A DNA stretch of 64,000 nt from Cyanophora paradoxa (taxonomy: Eukaryota > Glaucocystophyceae > Cyanophorales > Cyanophoraceae). The notes under the pieces are model-generated. The model did no database searches and was not told where the DNA came from. It saw only the letters and a list, made by a program, of their open reading frames with translations. A program made the translations under genes and the position numbers. The stretch's first letter is position 1; every line of letters starts with the position of its first letter. Positions 12,129 through 24,381 of this stretch are shown here, piece after piece. Where the stretch lies: positions 258,001-322,000 of the forward strand of contig QPMI01000036.1 in NCBI GenBank assembly GCA_004431415.1, written 5' to 3'.

Positions 12129-15100
12129 CGGGGCGGGGCACCTGGGCGGTCTGCTGCTGGCGGAGGTTGCGCTTCAGGCGCTCGATCTCCTGCCGCAGCT
12201 CCCCGACCTCCTCCTCGGGGGGCCGGCCCCGCGGCCCGCGCCCCGCCCCGCCGCCCCGCCCCGTCCGCCGCCGCGAACGGGTCCTCCTCCACGTACCCCG
12301 CCCGCGGCGGGGCCGTCGCGCCCACGTCCGGCCCGCCGCCGGGCCCCGCCCGGGGCCCCCGCCGTCGCCGCGCCCCAGGCCGCGCGCGGGACCGGCGGCG
12401 GCGCCGGCATCGTCCCCGCCATGCCGTACGGCGCGGGGTAGGGCGCCGGTGCGTAGGGGTACGGGGGCGCGGCCACCGGCACGAAGCCCGGGTACGGCGG
12501 CATGGCGTAGGGGTAGGGGTAGGCGGGGCCGGGACGAGCATGGAGGCGGCGAGGTCGACGGGGGCGGGGCCTGGCGCGGGGCTGCGCCGCGGGGCGGGAC
12601 GTACTGGTAGGTCGCCCCGGGGCTCTGCGGCCGCCCCGGCGCCGCTGCGCCCTTCGAGGGCGACCCCGTCGCGCTCGCCGGCCGCCGCCGCCCCCCCGTC
12701 TGGCCCAGCGTCCGCCCCGCCGTCCCCTCCAGCGGCCGCGGCGGAGACTGCGGCGGCGCGCCGTACGGGGCGGCGTAGGGGTACGGGGCGGGGACGGGTA
12801 GGCGAGGGGGTGGCGAGGGGCGGGGCGGGGTAGGCGGGGAGGGGCGCCGGGGCGGGCGGGGCGTAGTAGGGGTCCGGGAGGGGCGGGCCCCAGTCGCCCT
12901 CGCCCGAGCCGTACGGGTCGTCCGGCTGCGCCCCGGCCGGCTCGAGGCGGGCGCGGCGGGAGCGGGCAAGGCGGGGGCGGGGCGGGGGCAGCGGACCGCG
13001 TCGGCGTACTGGAGGCGGACCTGGACACGGCCGCGGATCTTGCCGTCGTGCTCGGCGTCCTGCTGGAGCGTGCAGATGATGTCGTCGAGCTGGTGCTCCC
13101 GCAGCGTCGAGAGGGGCAGCTGCGACTCGCCCACCAGCCGCTCCGCCACCTCGTGCCCTCCCCCGTCACGTCGAAGATCCCGATCCGCAGGAACCCGTTG
13201 CCCCCGCCCGCGGCCCCGCGCCGGCGCCGGCGCCGCCTTCTCCGCGCGGCGCGGCTGCGGCGGGGCGGGGTGAGCGGGGCGGGAGGGCGGGGGCGGGGGC
13301 GGGGGCGGGTGCGGGGCGGGGGCGAGGGCCGCACGCGGGGCGGGCCGATGTACTGGAGGCGGAGGAAGGCCTCGGGGGAGGCCCCCGCGTAGCGCTTCCC
13401 CTTGGGGGCGGCGAGGCGGAACCACTGGGCCGTCTCCTGCTTCACCCCCGCGTTCCACCCGGCGAGCTCGGCCAGCGGGATGCGCAGCAAGCCGAGGCAC
13501 TCCTCGGGGCGCTGGGCGCGGGGCAGGGGCCGGTTGGGCTTGAGGCCGCGGAAGACGGTGAGGAGGAGGACGTCCTTGTGCTCCAGGTGCTCGCTGCCGC
13601 CCCATCAGACGACGGCAAAGCAGGGAGGGGCGGGGCGGGGGCGGACAAGAGGAAAGAGTCGTCGAACTTGACGGCGGCGCCGCGGTCCCCGGGGGCCAGC
13701 GCCACCCGCGCGCTCCGGCACCGGTCCCCGATCGCCACCTCCGTCCACACGTACGTCGTGTAGTCGGGCCCCACGCCGGCGGCGAAGGAGGGGCTCGAGG
13801 CCGGGAGGCGGCGGACGCGGAGCTGGGAGAGCTTGAGCTTGCCCGAGCGGCGCTGCTCCTCGCCGGCGAGGGGGTACGGGGTGGCGACGGAGGTGAGGGA
13901 GGAGTAGGAGGCGAGGGAGAGCTCGTCGACGAGTTCGCCGGCCTCCGACCCGAACGCCTCCGACGGCGCCGGCCACCGCGCCTCCGCATCCTCCTCCAGC
14001 TCCGGCTCGGGCCGCGGCCTCGGGGGCGGCGGCGGGGGCGGGGCCGGCTTGGGCGAGGGCGGCTTCTTGACGACGGAGGAGGACTTGACGGCGCGCACGG
14101 CCCGCGCCCCGCCCCCCGCCACCGGCAGGTCCCCCGCCGGCTCCTCCGGCTCCACCACCGGCGCCTGCCCGCCCCGTCAGGCGGGGCCGGGCCGGGGCGG
14201 GGAGGGCGGGCGGGGCGGCACCGGCTTGATGGGCCGCTCCATGGTGCGCGAGGGCGGGACCTTGGGCTTCGGCGGGGGCGGCGGGGGCGGCTCGGGCTCG
14301 GCGGGCGGGGGCGGGGGCGGGGCCGGCTCGGCCTTCGGGGGCGGCTTGGGGGCGGGGGCGGGGAGGGGCTGGAGGTCCTTGTAGAGGGGCCGCCAGAGGC
14401 CGCGGAAGACGAGCTGGCCGGCCGGCTGCCCCTGGAAGACCAGGGGGACGTCGATGTCGTCGGACTCGGCCCCGCCGGGGCCTCGGGCCCGGGCTTGGCG
14501 ATGCGGCGGATGTCGGCGACGGACATCTTGGCGGAGCCGACGAGGTCGTCCTTCGCGAGGGCCTGGTCGTCGAAGACCTCGAAGGTGACCTCGGAGGCGT
14601 CCCCCGCCACCTCGAAGTCGATCATCGCCTTGAACGCCTCCGCCCAGTCCGGGTCCGCCCCCTTGGCCTTCCCGTCCTGGAACTCGCACGCCTGCCCGTC
14701 CACCGACACCTTCACATACGGGTCCAGCGAGCGGTACTTGCTCGGCTTCCGCAGCCCCCGCGCCCGCAGCGCTGCCACCGGCGTCGGGCCGGCGGCGGCG
14801 GCGGTGGCGGGGGCGGGGGCGGGGGCGGGGGCGGACGGCGGAGAAAGAGGGAGCCGGCCTTCATGCCGGGGCCGTTGTAGGCGCCGCTCTTCTTGCAGGC
14901 GCGCGGGGCCTTGATGGCGGCCCCCTTCTGCGCCTCGATGACCCGCACCAGGACGACCACCTTGGTCGGCTCCGCGGGGCTCGGCGCCTTCCGCCCCGCC
15001 TCCAGCTGCACCTCGAACACCGACTTCGACACCGGCTGCGCGCCAGCCGCCGCAGGTCGGGGGATGCGGGGCCGGCGGGTGCGGGGGCCGGGCGGGGCGC

Positions 15101-18100
15101 CATTGCACCTGAGCGAAGAAGTCCTTGACGTTCTTGCGGGCCTTGCCGAGGAGGTTGTCCACCTTGGCGACGTCATCGTCCCACAGCTCGAGCTCCAGCG
15201 CCTGGTCGAACTCCACCAGCACCCTGCCCCCCGCCCCGCCCCGTCGCCCCGCGCCCCCCTCGCCCCGGCGGGGGCGGGGCGGGGCGGGCGTACACGTCGT
15301 CGAGCTGGTCGTTGAAGGTGACGAGCTCGCCCTTCTGGTCCTTCACCGTGCGCGTGCGCCGCTCCTCGCCCTGCACCTTCAGCACCACGTACGGGTCCGA
15401 CGTGTTCTTCCCCACCAGCCGGAAGTCCGCCGCCGGCACGTTCTGCCCGTAAAGCACTGCGCCCCGCCTCAGCGCCGCCGGCGGGGGCGGGCCCGGCGGG
15501 GCGGGGCGGGCCCTTGAGGTTGAGGACGAAGCGGCCCGGGGAGAAGAGGGCGAGGTCGATGGGCGGGGCGGTGCCGATGAGGGCCTCCTCGGCGGCGGCC
15601 TCCTGCTTGGCGACGACGACGGCGGTCGAGGCCGGCCCCTCCATCTTCTCCGCCGCCTGCGTGATCTCCTCCTGCTTCGTGAACTTCGGCACGTAGAGCA
15701 TCTTGACGACGACCTGGGAGGGCGGGCCGGGCTGCCCCGAGGTGCCCCCCTCGAGGTTCCGAGTGAGCGTCTTCGTGCCGCCCCCGGGCCCGGGGCGCCC
15801 CGCCTCGGAGATCGGAATCTCCACGATGCCGAGCAGCGTGTCCGGCATCGGCGAGTTGTCGTCGTAAAACTTGAGCTGGATCGTCTGCCCGGGGTCCCGC
15901 AGCGGCCTGCCGCCCCGCGTCAGGGGGAGCTACGCGGGGCGGCCGCCGGGGGCGCACAGCTGGTACTCGTCCTCGAAGACGGGCGAGTCCTGCTCGTCCA
16001 TGATCTCCGTCCGCTCCCGCCGCCGCTTCTCCCCGCTCACCCACACCTCGCAGTACGGGTCGCAGAACTCTGCCGCCCCGCCCTCGCACCCCGCCCGGCG
16101 CGGGGCCGGCGCGGGCGGGGCGGCGGGCGCACTGGAGAAGACGAAGAGGCCCGTCTTCATCTTCAGGTTAAGCGCCTTCTCGACTGCGGCGGCGTCGGCG
16201 GGAGCGGCGGGGCGGGCCCGCGCGGGGCGGCGCACTGCGGAGGGTCAGGTCGCCCTGCACCTCCCCCTCGGGGATCTCCGCCTTGTCGCTCTCCCCCGCC
16301 GGTCGCACCCGCTGCCGCGTCGCGTCGCCTCGGGCCCGCGCGGGGCGGGGCGGGGCGGGGCGGGGCGGGGCCGCACGGGGATGAACTGGGCCTGGATGGT
16401 GAGGAAGCCGACGGCGCGGCTGTGCTTGTCCAGCACCGGCTGCGTCAGCTGCACCACCTGCTGGCGCGCTCGGGCCGGCCGGCGGCGGGGCGGCGGGGCG
16501 GCGGGGCGGGGCGGGCCTTGTGCGGGGTGCGCATCTCGGTGCAGTTGAACTCGGCCATGCCGATCTCGTCGTCCTTCAGGAAGTCCTTGTCCAGCACGTC
16601 GCACTGCGCCCCGCCCTCGCACCCCACTCCGCCCAGGGCGGGCCGCGCCGCGCACCTTCAGCGTGCCCGAGGGGAGGTCCGACGAGAGCTCGCTGCGCCG
16701 CCCCTCAGCCGCGGAGGGGGCACAGCGGGGCGGGGCGGGGCGCGGACAAGGGCGGGAGGAGCTCATTCCAGGCGGGGTTCAGCTCGTTGTCGATGACCTT
16801 CGTCTTCTGCACCTGCTTCCGCAGCCGCACCCGCACGTACGGGTCCGACACGTCCTTCTTGTCGAACACTGAGGTCCCCGCCCCCTCGGCCCCAGGCCCG
16901 CGGGCGGGGGCGGGGCGGACGGGGCGCACGGCTGGAGTCCATGTTCATGATGTCCTTCCCGCTGACGACCTTGACGAAAAGGTACGGCTTCGAGCTGTCG
17001 GGCGTCGCCCCCGGCGCCACCAGCGTCAGCGGCACCCCCTGCCTCGCCATCCCGTCAGCCCCGCCAGGGCGCAGCGGAGCGGGGCATGCGGACGGGGGCG
17101 TGGGGGTCCTGCCCGGGCGGCTGCGGGGTCGTCTCCACCGCGGGGCTCCACGGCTGGAAGGCGGCCCCCTGCGGCCGGCGTCGGCGGCGCGGGGAGCGGC
17201 GGGGGCGGCCGGGCGGGCCTTGGGGACGAAGTGGAGGTCCAGGACGACGCTGCCGTACCCCGGGAGCGGCTTCCCCGTGTACGCGTTGTTCCCCTCGAAC
17301 TTGACCATCGGGAACGCGCGCCTGCCCCGGCGTCGGCGCCCGGCGGGTGGCGCGGGCGCGCGGGGCGGACCCGAGGACGGGGTTGGGGGCGGGGGAGGCG
17401 AGCTGGGCGAGGGGGATGGAGACCATGCAGACGCCGCGGGACTTGCCGAAGGTCTCCATGTCGAAGACCTGCACCTCCAGCGTCTCCGTCCCCACGTCCT
17501 GCACGTCGCTGCCCGCCCCGCTCGCCCCGCGCCCCGGCGCCCCAAGCGGGGGGGCGGGGGGGGGGGGGGGGGGGGGGGGGCGCACAAGGGCCGCTCGGGG
17601 ACGCCCATGGTCTTCTCGTCCCAGACGGGGTTCAGGCTGTCCTTCCCCTTGGCCTCCTTGGTGAGGTGCAGCGTCTTCCCGCAGATGAGCTTCACGAAGG
17701 CGTCGAACTTGGACGTCCCCATCATCCCGCTGTCCACCGCCGGCAGGCTCGTCGCCCCCTTCACCCGCACGTACAGGTCCCCCTTCTTCGGGTCCCCGTA
17801 GTACGCGCCCGTCCCCGGCCCCGCCGCCGCCCCCGCGCCCCCAACCGCAGGCTGCTGCTGCGCTGCGCCACTTGCCGCCGGAAGGGCGTTCCCGGGCGCC
17901 GGTGTGGCCGTTGCGCTCGCGGGCGGGGGCCGAGGCTTCTCCCAGGCCGGGGTAAGTTCGTCCTGGGGCGGGGTCAGCGGCGCCGGGCGGGGCGGGCGGG
18001 GCCGGCGCACGGTGAAGCGGAAGCACAGGTCGAGGACGATTTGGCCGTACCCTTTGGCGTCCTTCTTGTACGCCTGCTTGGTCTCCTCGTCGTCCGCCGG

Positions 18101-19600
18101 GGTGAACTTGCCCAGGTCCACGGTGAAGCTAGCGCTCGAAGCGTGAGGCGGCGAGGGCGCGCGGGGCGCGGGGCGGCGCACTCGAGGACGGGCTCCCCGT
18201 TGGCGAGGTTGCGGAGGGGCACGCTGGCCTGCTGGCGGCGTGAGGGGCGGGGCAGGAGGGCGGGGGCGGGGCGGGGGTGCGGGCGGGCCTCGCAGACGCC
18301 GCGGGCCCCGCCGGACTTCTCCTCGTCCCAGACGGTGACGCGGAGGGCGTCCTTGGCGACGTCGGCGACGGACATCCACTCCGGCATCTCCCAGTCCCAC
18401 GTTGGGTTCAAGCTCGAGACGCTCTTCGTCTGGCCCCCCGTCTTCCCGTTCAGCTGCACCTTCGCGATCGCGTCGATGTCGCTCCCCGCCAGCATAGCTG
18501 CCCGCCCCTCAGTGCCCGCCAAGCGCGCCGCTGCGAGCGGGCACGCACAGTCCACCGCCGGCAGGTTTACCCCCCGCTTCACCCGCACGAACAGCTTCCC
18601 GGGCCCGACGTCTGCCGTCCCACCTGACCGGGCTGTGTCGCCTGAACGGGCTGAGTCGGCTGGACGGGCTGAGTCGGCTGGCTGGGCTGTGTTGGCTGAA
18701 CGGGCTGGTTGGTTGAACGGCTGAGTGGGCTGGACTGGCTGAGACGGCGTCGCCGGCTGCGCCATGACGCGTGAGTGCAGACAGCATCAGCGTTGCCGCG
18801 GACCGGACCTGAGGGTTGCGGGCGTCGGCTGGGTCGCCGCCTGGTTGGCCGGCTGCGCCACCGGCTGCGGCGGAGCGGGGGAGGCGGGGCAGGGGGAGGC
18901 GGCGGCGAGGTCCAGGCCGCGTGCGTGGCTCCCTGCACTGTCCATCAGTGACCGCCTGGGCCGGGCGGTGCGCAGGCTGCGTGGGTAGTCTACGCGCCGT
19001 CGGCACAAAGTGGAGCTCGACGAGGATCTCCCCGAACGTGTCGAACTGCTTCCGAGCACCTTCTCATTTGACGCCGTTTGGAACATCTTTAGCGGCACGG
19101 GGCGCTGCCTGCGCACGGATCCCAGCGTGCTTGAGCGCCCCCAGTGCTCCCGACACGCAGCGGTACGTACCCTGTCTGCTCAGTTCTGGGGATGCTGTTG
19201 GCGAGGTCCTTGAGCGGGAACAGAGCCTGCGCCGCAAGGTTCGGGCACACGACACCGGAGCCGGGAAACGAGCCGGTGCACCTCGCAGACGCCTCTCGCA
19301 GCGCCGATCTTCTCTGCGTCGAAGACTGCGACTTTGAGAACATCCTTGTTCGCGTCGTTTACCGGTAGGCGGTTAGCCTCGTAATTCCACTTCGGGTTCC
19401 GGTCGGTCTGCTTCGAGGATTCGCCGAGGAACTTGTCATTGATGTACAATTTGGCGATGGCGTCGATGGAACCAAAAGCTGCGAGCAGTGAGGCCCAGGA
19501 GGCGGCGGCTACTCGCGCCTAGCCCGAGCGCACTGTCAACTTTGGGCAGATTCGTCGCGCTCTTGACGCGGACAAACAGATCGCCTGAAACCGCCGCCAT
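12125..19600 (-). CDS. Multiple tandem C2-domain protein, copy C (longest copy, 3' end missing)
   Basis: Starts at 19600 (minus; [13 protein letters not shown]). About eight or nine C2-type modules follow: 1 at 19600-19000, 2 at 18600-18010, 3 at 17795-17225, 4 at 17010-16375, 5 at 16170-15660, 6 at 15540-15110, 7 at 14990-14400, 8 at 13850-13320, and a partial one at 13220-13000. A QPTQP-repeat linker separates modules 1 and 2. Modules 4 to 7 keep the Asp-Pro-Tyr strand typical of C2 folds ([32 protein letters not shown]); modules 1 to 3 have DAIAKL or DAFVKL instead, so calcium binding there is doubtful. After the C2s come a Pro/Tyr/Gly-rich region (about 12880-12400) and a short coiled coil (ELRQEIERLKRN). 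C2 domains bind membranes or proteins. No transmembrane segment is seen, but the 3' end is cut by junction 2, so ferlin- or synaptotagmin-like anchoring cannot be judged. One intron is GC-AG (18232-18288). Confidence 0.82.
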
Positions 19601-20041
19601 CTTTGCTTAGCTACTGTTGCTGCAGCACTGAGGGCAATCCCGACGAGGCGTTCGGGCGGACGATGTCCGCTGCGGCGCGCTGTCGGCTAAGCTCGGGGAA
19701 GGCTTCTAAAGCTAGCGCCTGTCTCCCCGCATATCGTGCCGCGCTACGGGCGCTCCCAGTGGCCTGCGCCTGGCTCACTTTTGAACCGCCTTTTTTTCGA
19801 GCTGGGGTACGCCCCCAGTAGAGACCGTTGTCTTCAAGACGTGGCAGCCGTTCAGACAGCCAGAGCGTCGGCCGGCCTCGCCTCCAGCGCCCCAGGTCGC
19901 CAGCAGCGCACTCGAGCAGCACCTCAGATCAGCAGCGCTGCGCTGGGCTTCCCGAGATGGCGTCGCAGGTTTGTCCCCCGCCCGGGCCGCGGGGAAGGCG
20001 TCCGGGCGCGTTCGTACGCTCTGACCGTCCTTCTTCCTATA
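19601..20041. promoter_or_regulatory. Divergent spacer of gene pair, copy C
   Basis: 441 bp between the C2 start (19600, minus) and the coiled-coil start (20042, plus). It should contain both core promoters. A pyrimidine stretch (CTTCTTCCTATA) lies directly before the plus-strand ATG. No known operator or RNA gene is seen. Confidence 0.5.
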
Positions 20042-23000
20042 ATGCAGAGGCAGCAGCCCTCTGGAGGCGAGGACCTGAGCATTTTGGAGCAAATACGCCG
20101 GAGCTTCGAGTGGCTCGCCCAGCCGCATGCTCAGAGTGCGCTCTGCATGCCCGTCCGCTCGGGAAATGATTCTTACGAGGGTCATTCGCCAGATGAGCAT
20201 GCAAACGCCACGGTGACAGAGAACACCGGCCGCAGGTTCCCAACCCCCCGCTTTTCGAGCGGCGTGGAGGATCTCGTGAACGTAAGTCGCTGCAACCTTA
20301 TCGGCTCGCCGATGCTTTGGTTTGATCACGCATCGCTCCCCCTGAGCAGTTCGACGCAACTGAGGAGTCGGGTCGCGCCCACGGGCCCAGTCCGGCCCGC
20401 GAAGTCGGGTGTCTGCCGACGATCATCCAGCAGCCCGGCTCATCCGGTGGCGGTTTCACATTCAGCACCGCGTCGTCTCGCCAGCGAGCCGGCGCCGAGT
20501 CGCCGGCGGGGAGGCAGTCGACTGGCCCGACGCGGCCGGGGAGCGGGCGGAGCCGGCGGCGGGAGTCCCGCGGGGCGCCCTCGTACCGCTCGAAGTCGCG
20601 CCGCTCGGCGCTCGAGCGAGAGGAGGAGTTCAAGAAGAAGGCCATCCAGTGCGCGGCGATCGCCCGTTCGTGTGGGCGGGGTGCCGGGCTGACGGCAGGG
20701 CAGGATCTCGGGGAGCTGAACGCGCTGGCGACGCAGCTGACGGAGGACCACGTGCTGAACCCGAAGGTGCACAAGCTTGCCGAGGAGCTGGACCAGCTGC
20801 AGGACCCGACCAGCCGCCGCAACAACTCCCCCACAAAGCTCGAGCAGCGCCTCAACACCATCTGGGCCCAGAGCCGCGTCCGCCCCGCCGCCCCGCGCGC
20901 CCTCCTCGCCCCGCCGGCGATCCCCGCGGCAGATCCTCCACATGAGCTACAACAGCATGTCGACAAGCGGGAGCGGGGTCTTCCCGTTCGGACTCAAGGG
21001 CGCCCTCGGCTCGTCGATGGCCTTCAGCGGTGGCGCCCACTCGACGTCGGTCTCCTTGGAGCTGCCGCGCGGGGCGCCCACCTCGGCGTACACCATCGGG
21101 CCGATCCCGCAGGCGGCGCCCGTCTCGCCGGACAGCAGCGTGAACCTGCAGTCCGCGACCGCCTCCCCGGCCGCCCTCGCCGCCTCCCCGGGGCGCCCCT
21201 CGGGCCCTGTCTCCGCCCACTCCATCTCCGGTCTCCGCGCCGAGGCCTCCCCCGCCTCCGTCCGCGGCGGCGCCTCTTCCGCGCGGCCCTCCTCCGGCAA
21301 GCCGCCGGCCGGCCCCGCCGCCGCCAAGACGCCGAGCCCGGGCCGCGAGCACGGTCGTCCCTCGCGGTGCGCTGCGCCCCTCCCCGGGTACGCGTTGCGT
21401 CGCCCGCCGACGCCCTCGCAGTGTGATGGTCGCGTCGGCTAAGCGCCCGTCCGCCGCCGCCGGCGCCGCCGCCGGGTGCGCCCCCCGAACGCTCGCCCGC
21501 GGGCTAGAGGCCGACGACGCGGGCGCAGGCGGGCGTCAGAGCGGCTGCGCGAGATGGAAGAGCAGCTGCACAAGGAGCGGGAGGCGGTGCGGATCCTCAT
21601 GGCGCGCCTCCAGGAGGAGATGAAGGCGCGCGAGGAGGTCGAGACGAAGGCGAACGTCTCGCAGGAGCAGCTCGGCCGCAAGGACCTCGTCCTCGCCCGC
21701 GTAGGCCCCGCTCCCACCGCCGGCGCCGCGCCGGCGCGCCGACGAGCGGGGCAGATGACGTCGGACCTGGTGTCGCTGCGGGACCAGAACGACGCGCTGG
21801 CGCAGGCGATCGCGATGCTGAACACGCAGAAGTGCGAGTGGGAGACCCTCGTCGAGGGCATGGAGGAGCAGCTCGACGACATCCGCGCCGAGTGCGAGGC
21901 GGACGCCAGCCTCCGCGCCCACCCCGCCGCCCCCCTCGCCGCCTCCTCCTCCGCCGAGCGCGCCTCCGCCGCCGTCAGCCTCGCCCGCGCCGCCCGCGCT
22001 CTCTCCGACGCCAGCCCGGCGCCGGCCCCGCAGTCGCGCCGGTCGGGCGCCAACTCGGGCCGGCCCTCGCCGTTCGCGTACCCTGCGGCGAACTCGGTGG
22101 ACGGGAGCGTCATCTTCGGGGCGCGAGTGACGAGGCGAGCGCCTCGCCCGGCAGCCGCCCGCAGTCCCGCCGCGCCAGCGACGGCAGCCTCCTCCCCGCA
22201 CCCCACGGCGCCGGCGCCTTCCCATCCCGCAGCGCGCCGCCCACCCCGAGGGGCGCATCTCGGCCCGCAGCCCGGCGCGGGGTCGGAGGTCGGCGCGTCG
22301 CCGGCGGCATCGGCGGCCCTGGGGTCGCCGGCGGATGTGCACAGCGTCTCGCCCGGCGGGCACCTGCGCGTCGGCCCCGCCGGCTACGCGGCCTTCGAGA
22401 GCCCCGCGCAGGCCGCCGGCGCCCTCGCCCCGGCCGCCGCCTCGGCCCGGCGCTCGGCGGAGAGCACCTCGCTCACGGCGGGGCGGGCCCCGTTCCAGTC
22501 CCCGATGAACGAGAAGGCGGTGCGGCGCACGGCCGGCCTCTCGGCGGCGTGCCTGCCCGAGGCCGAGCCCGTCGAGCAGCTGCTCGCCCGCATCTCGCGC
22601 GAGGCCGAGGGCCTCGCCGCCCCGTCCCCCGCCCGCAGTCTCCCCCAGGAGCTCGCGGCGGCGGGCGTGATGACGCCGGCGCGGGCACGGGCGCCGCTGG
22701 TGAGCGACGCGAGCGTGCTGGGGGCCGCCGGCGCCGCCCTCTTCCTCTCCCCGGCCGGCGCCTCCCAGGCCGCCACCGACGGCTCCGAGGGCCCCGACGA
22801 GCTCTCCTCGCCGCTGCCCTCCGAGCGGCCGGAGGCGGCGGGGAGAGCCCGCTGCGCACGCCGCCGGCGGTGCCGCAGCCGGCGGCGGGCGTCTCGGCGC
22901 GGGTGGCGTCGGCGCAGAAGTACAACGCGGGCGTCTTGTCCAAGGTCGCCATGTTCGAGCAGGCGATGACCCAGCTCCAGGCCCGCGCCGCCGCCGCCCC

Positions 23001-24381
23001 GCACGGCCCCGCCCGCGCCCCATCGACTCCACCCGCCGCCTCGCCTTCGCCCCCGCCGCCGCCCCGAGCGCCTCGACCCTCTCCACCCGCGCCACGATGC
23101 CAGTCGCCGTGCCCCGCCCCGCCCCGGCGGCCCCGGCCCCGGCCCCGGCGGCGGTGGAGAAGGAGCCGCTGGAGCGGCTGCTGGCGCGGGTGAGCGAGGG
23201 AGCGTCCTCTTCGGCGCCGCCGGCCTCGCCGCCTTCGCCTCCCCGGCCGCCTCCGCCCCGCGCACCTCCGCCCGCCCGAGCGCCGGCGCGACGCCCTCCC
23301 CCGCCGCCTCCGAGCTGCCCCCGCGGGCCCGCTCGTCAGCGAGGGGAGCCTCCTCTTCGGCGCGGCCGGCGCCGCGGCGCTGGCGTCGCCGGCGGCGGCG
23401 TCGCTGCGCAGCTTCGCCTCGCCGCTGGGCTCGGAGCCGCGGGCCTCGGAGTCGACGATGGGGACGGACGGGGGCGAGGAGGAGCGCGACGCCGAGGCCG
23501 ACCTCGAGGCCGGCAGCGAGGCCGGGGCCGGGCCCGAGCAGGCCGAGGAGGCCTGGGGCGAGGAGGCCCCCGCCGAGGAGTACGACGACGACGAGTACGG
23601 CCCCGAGGAGGACGACGAGGAGGACCGCACCGAGGAGGACGAGTACGACGAGGAGGAGGAGCCGCTCTCGCCCCCTGTGGAGGCCCGCGCGGCGCCCCGC
23701 GAGGAGACGCCCGTGCAGGCGGCGGCGCCGCCGGTCTCCAAGGGGGTCCTCTCGGCCATGAAGCACCACGTGGACGTCCCGTCGCGCATCGCCCTCTTCG
23801 AGCCGGAGCGGGCGGCGGCCGTGGCGCAGCAGACCTCGAGCCGGCGGCTCCTCGCCGGCCCGCCCGTGGAGGAGGAGGAGCTCGCCGGCCTGCGGCGGCG
23901 CATCGTCGAGCTCGAGGCGCTCCTCAAGCAGGAGAAGGAGACCGTGCGGCTCCTGCAGGCCAAGCTCGAGGAGAAGGCGAGCAAGGAGAACAACCGGGCG
24001 ACCTTCCAGGCGGCCCGCATCCAGTTCTGGAAGACACGCGCCGTCAAGGCCGAGGCGGAGGACAAGGACGCCCTCAAGGCGCAGGTCTCCGCCCTCGAGC
24101 GCCAGCTCCTCCAGGTCCGCCCTCGTCCACCCCGTCCCTCGCCTGGCCCCTCTGACCTCCCCCGGCAGGTGGCCCGCGCGACCCTCGCGGCCAAGACGGC
24201 GCGGGCGGCCCGGATGCCGAGCGCCGCGGTGCAGACCTCCCCCGGCATTGCCGCGCGCGCCTCCGTCACCCGCCTCCCCCGCACCTCCTCCACCGCCGAC
24301 GCGGCCGGCAAGGAGGGCCTCCCCACCCCGCGCGCTCCGCTCGCCGCCCTCCCCCGCAACTCCAGCTCTCTCCGCGTCTAG
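20042..24381 (+). CDS. Large coiled-coil protein with Ser/Ala/Pro-rich and acidic regions
   Basis: The only complete copy: ATG at 20042 and stop TAG at 24379-24381. The first exon is followed by a canonical GTAAGT intron, later ones by short GC-rich introns such as a 33-nt one near 20665-20697 and a 54-nt one at 21703-21756. In order the protein has an Arg/Ser-rich segment, a coiled coil (EEEFKKKAIQCAAIAR; LAEELDQLQDP), a Ser/Pro/Ala-rich stretch, a main coiled coil (RLREMEEQLHKEREAVRIL; LRDQNDALAQAIAMLNTQK), long low-complexity Ala/Pro/Ser sequence, a strongly acidic patch around 23480-23670 (EEYDDDEYGPEEDDEEDR) and a final coiled coil (LEALLKQEKETVRLLQAKLE). I do not recognise a family. Such architecture is common in cytoskeletal or centrosomal scaffolds, but that is inference. 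It is divergent from the C2 gene. Confidence 0.75.

Larger units (their letters stand above)
12125..21726. repeat. Copy C of triplicated two-gene unit
   Basis: Of this copy, 15918-21726 matches copy A, 15104-21443 matches copy B, and 12125-15103 is unique. It continues without a break into the unique 3' half of the coiled-coil gene, so it best represents the undisturbed arrangement. Runs of G on the plus strand (17549-17580) also occur in copies A (1620-1643) and B (8222-8255) with different lengths. Single-base homopolymer losses cluster at 18600-19050. Confidence 0.85.

Noticed and set aside
12121-15222. A 1033-codon open frame on the minus strand
   Set aside because: It mixes real C2 exons with read-through of several introns and ends at a junction-made stop. 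Family-like segments switch between frames at clear splice signals, so the continuous frame is not a protein.
16520-18724. A 734-codon plus-strand frame opposite the C2 gene
   Set aside because: It is antisense to C2 exons with recognisable C2 sequence. High GC keeps antisense frames open; the translation is low complexity.
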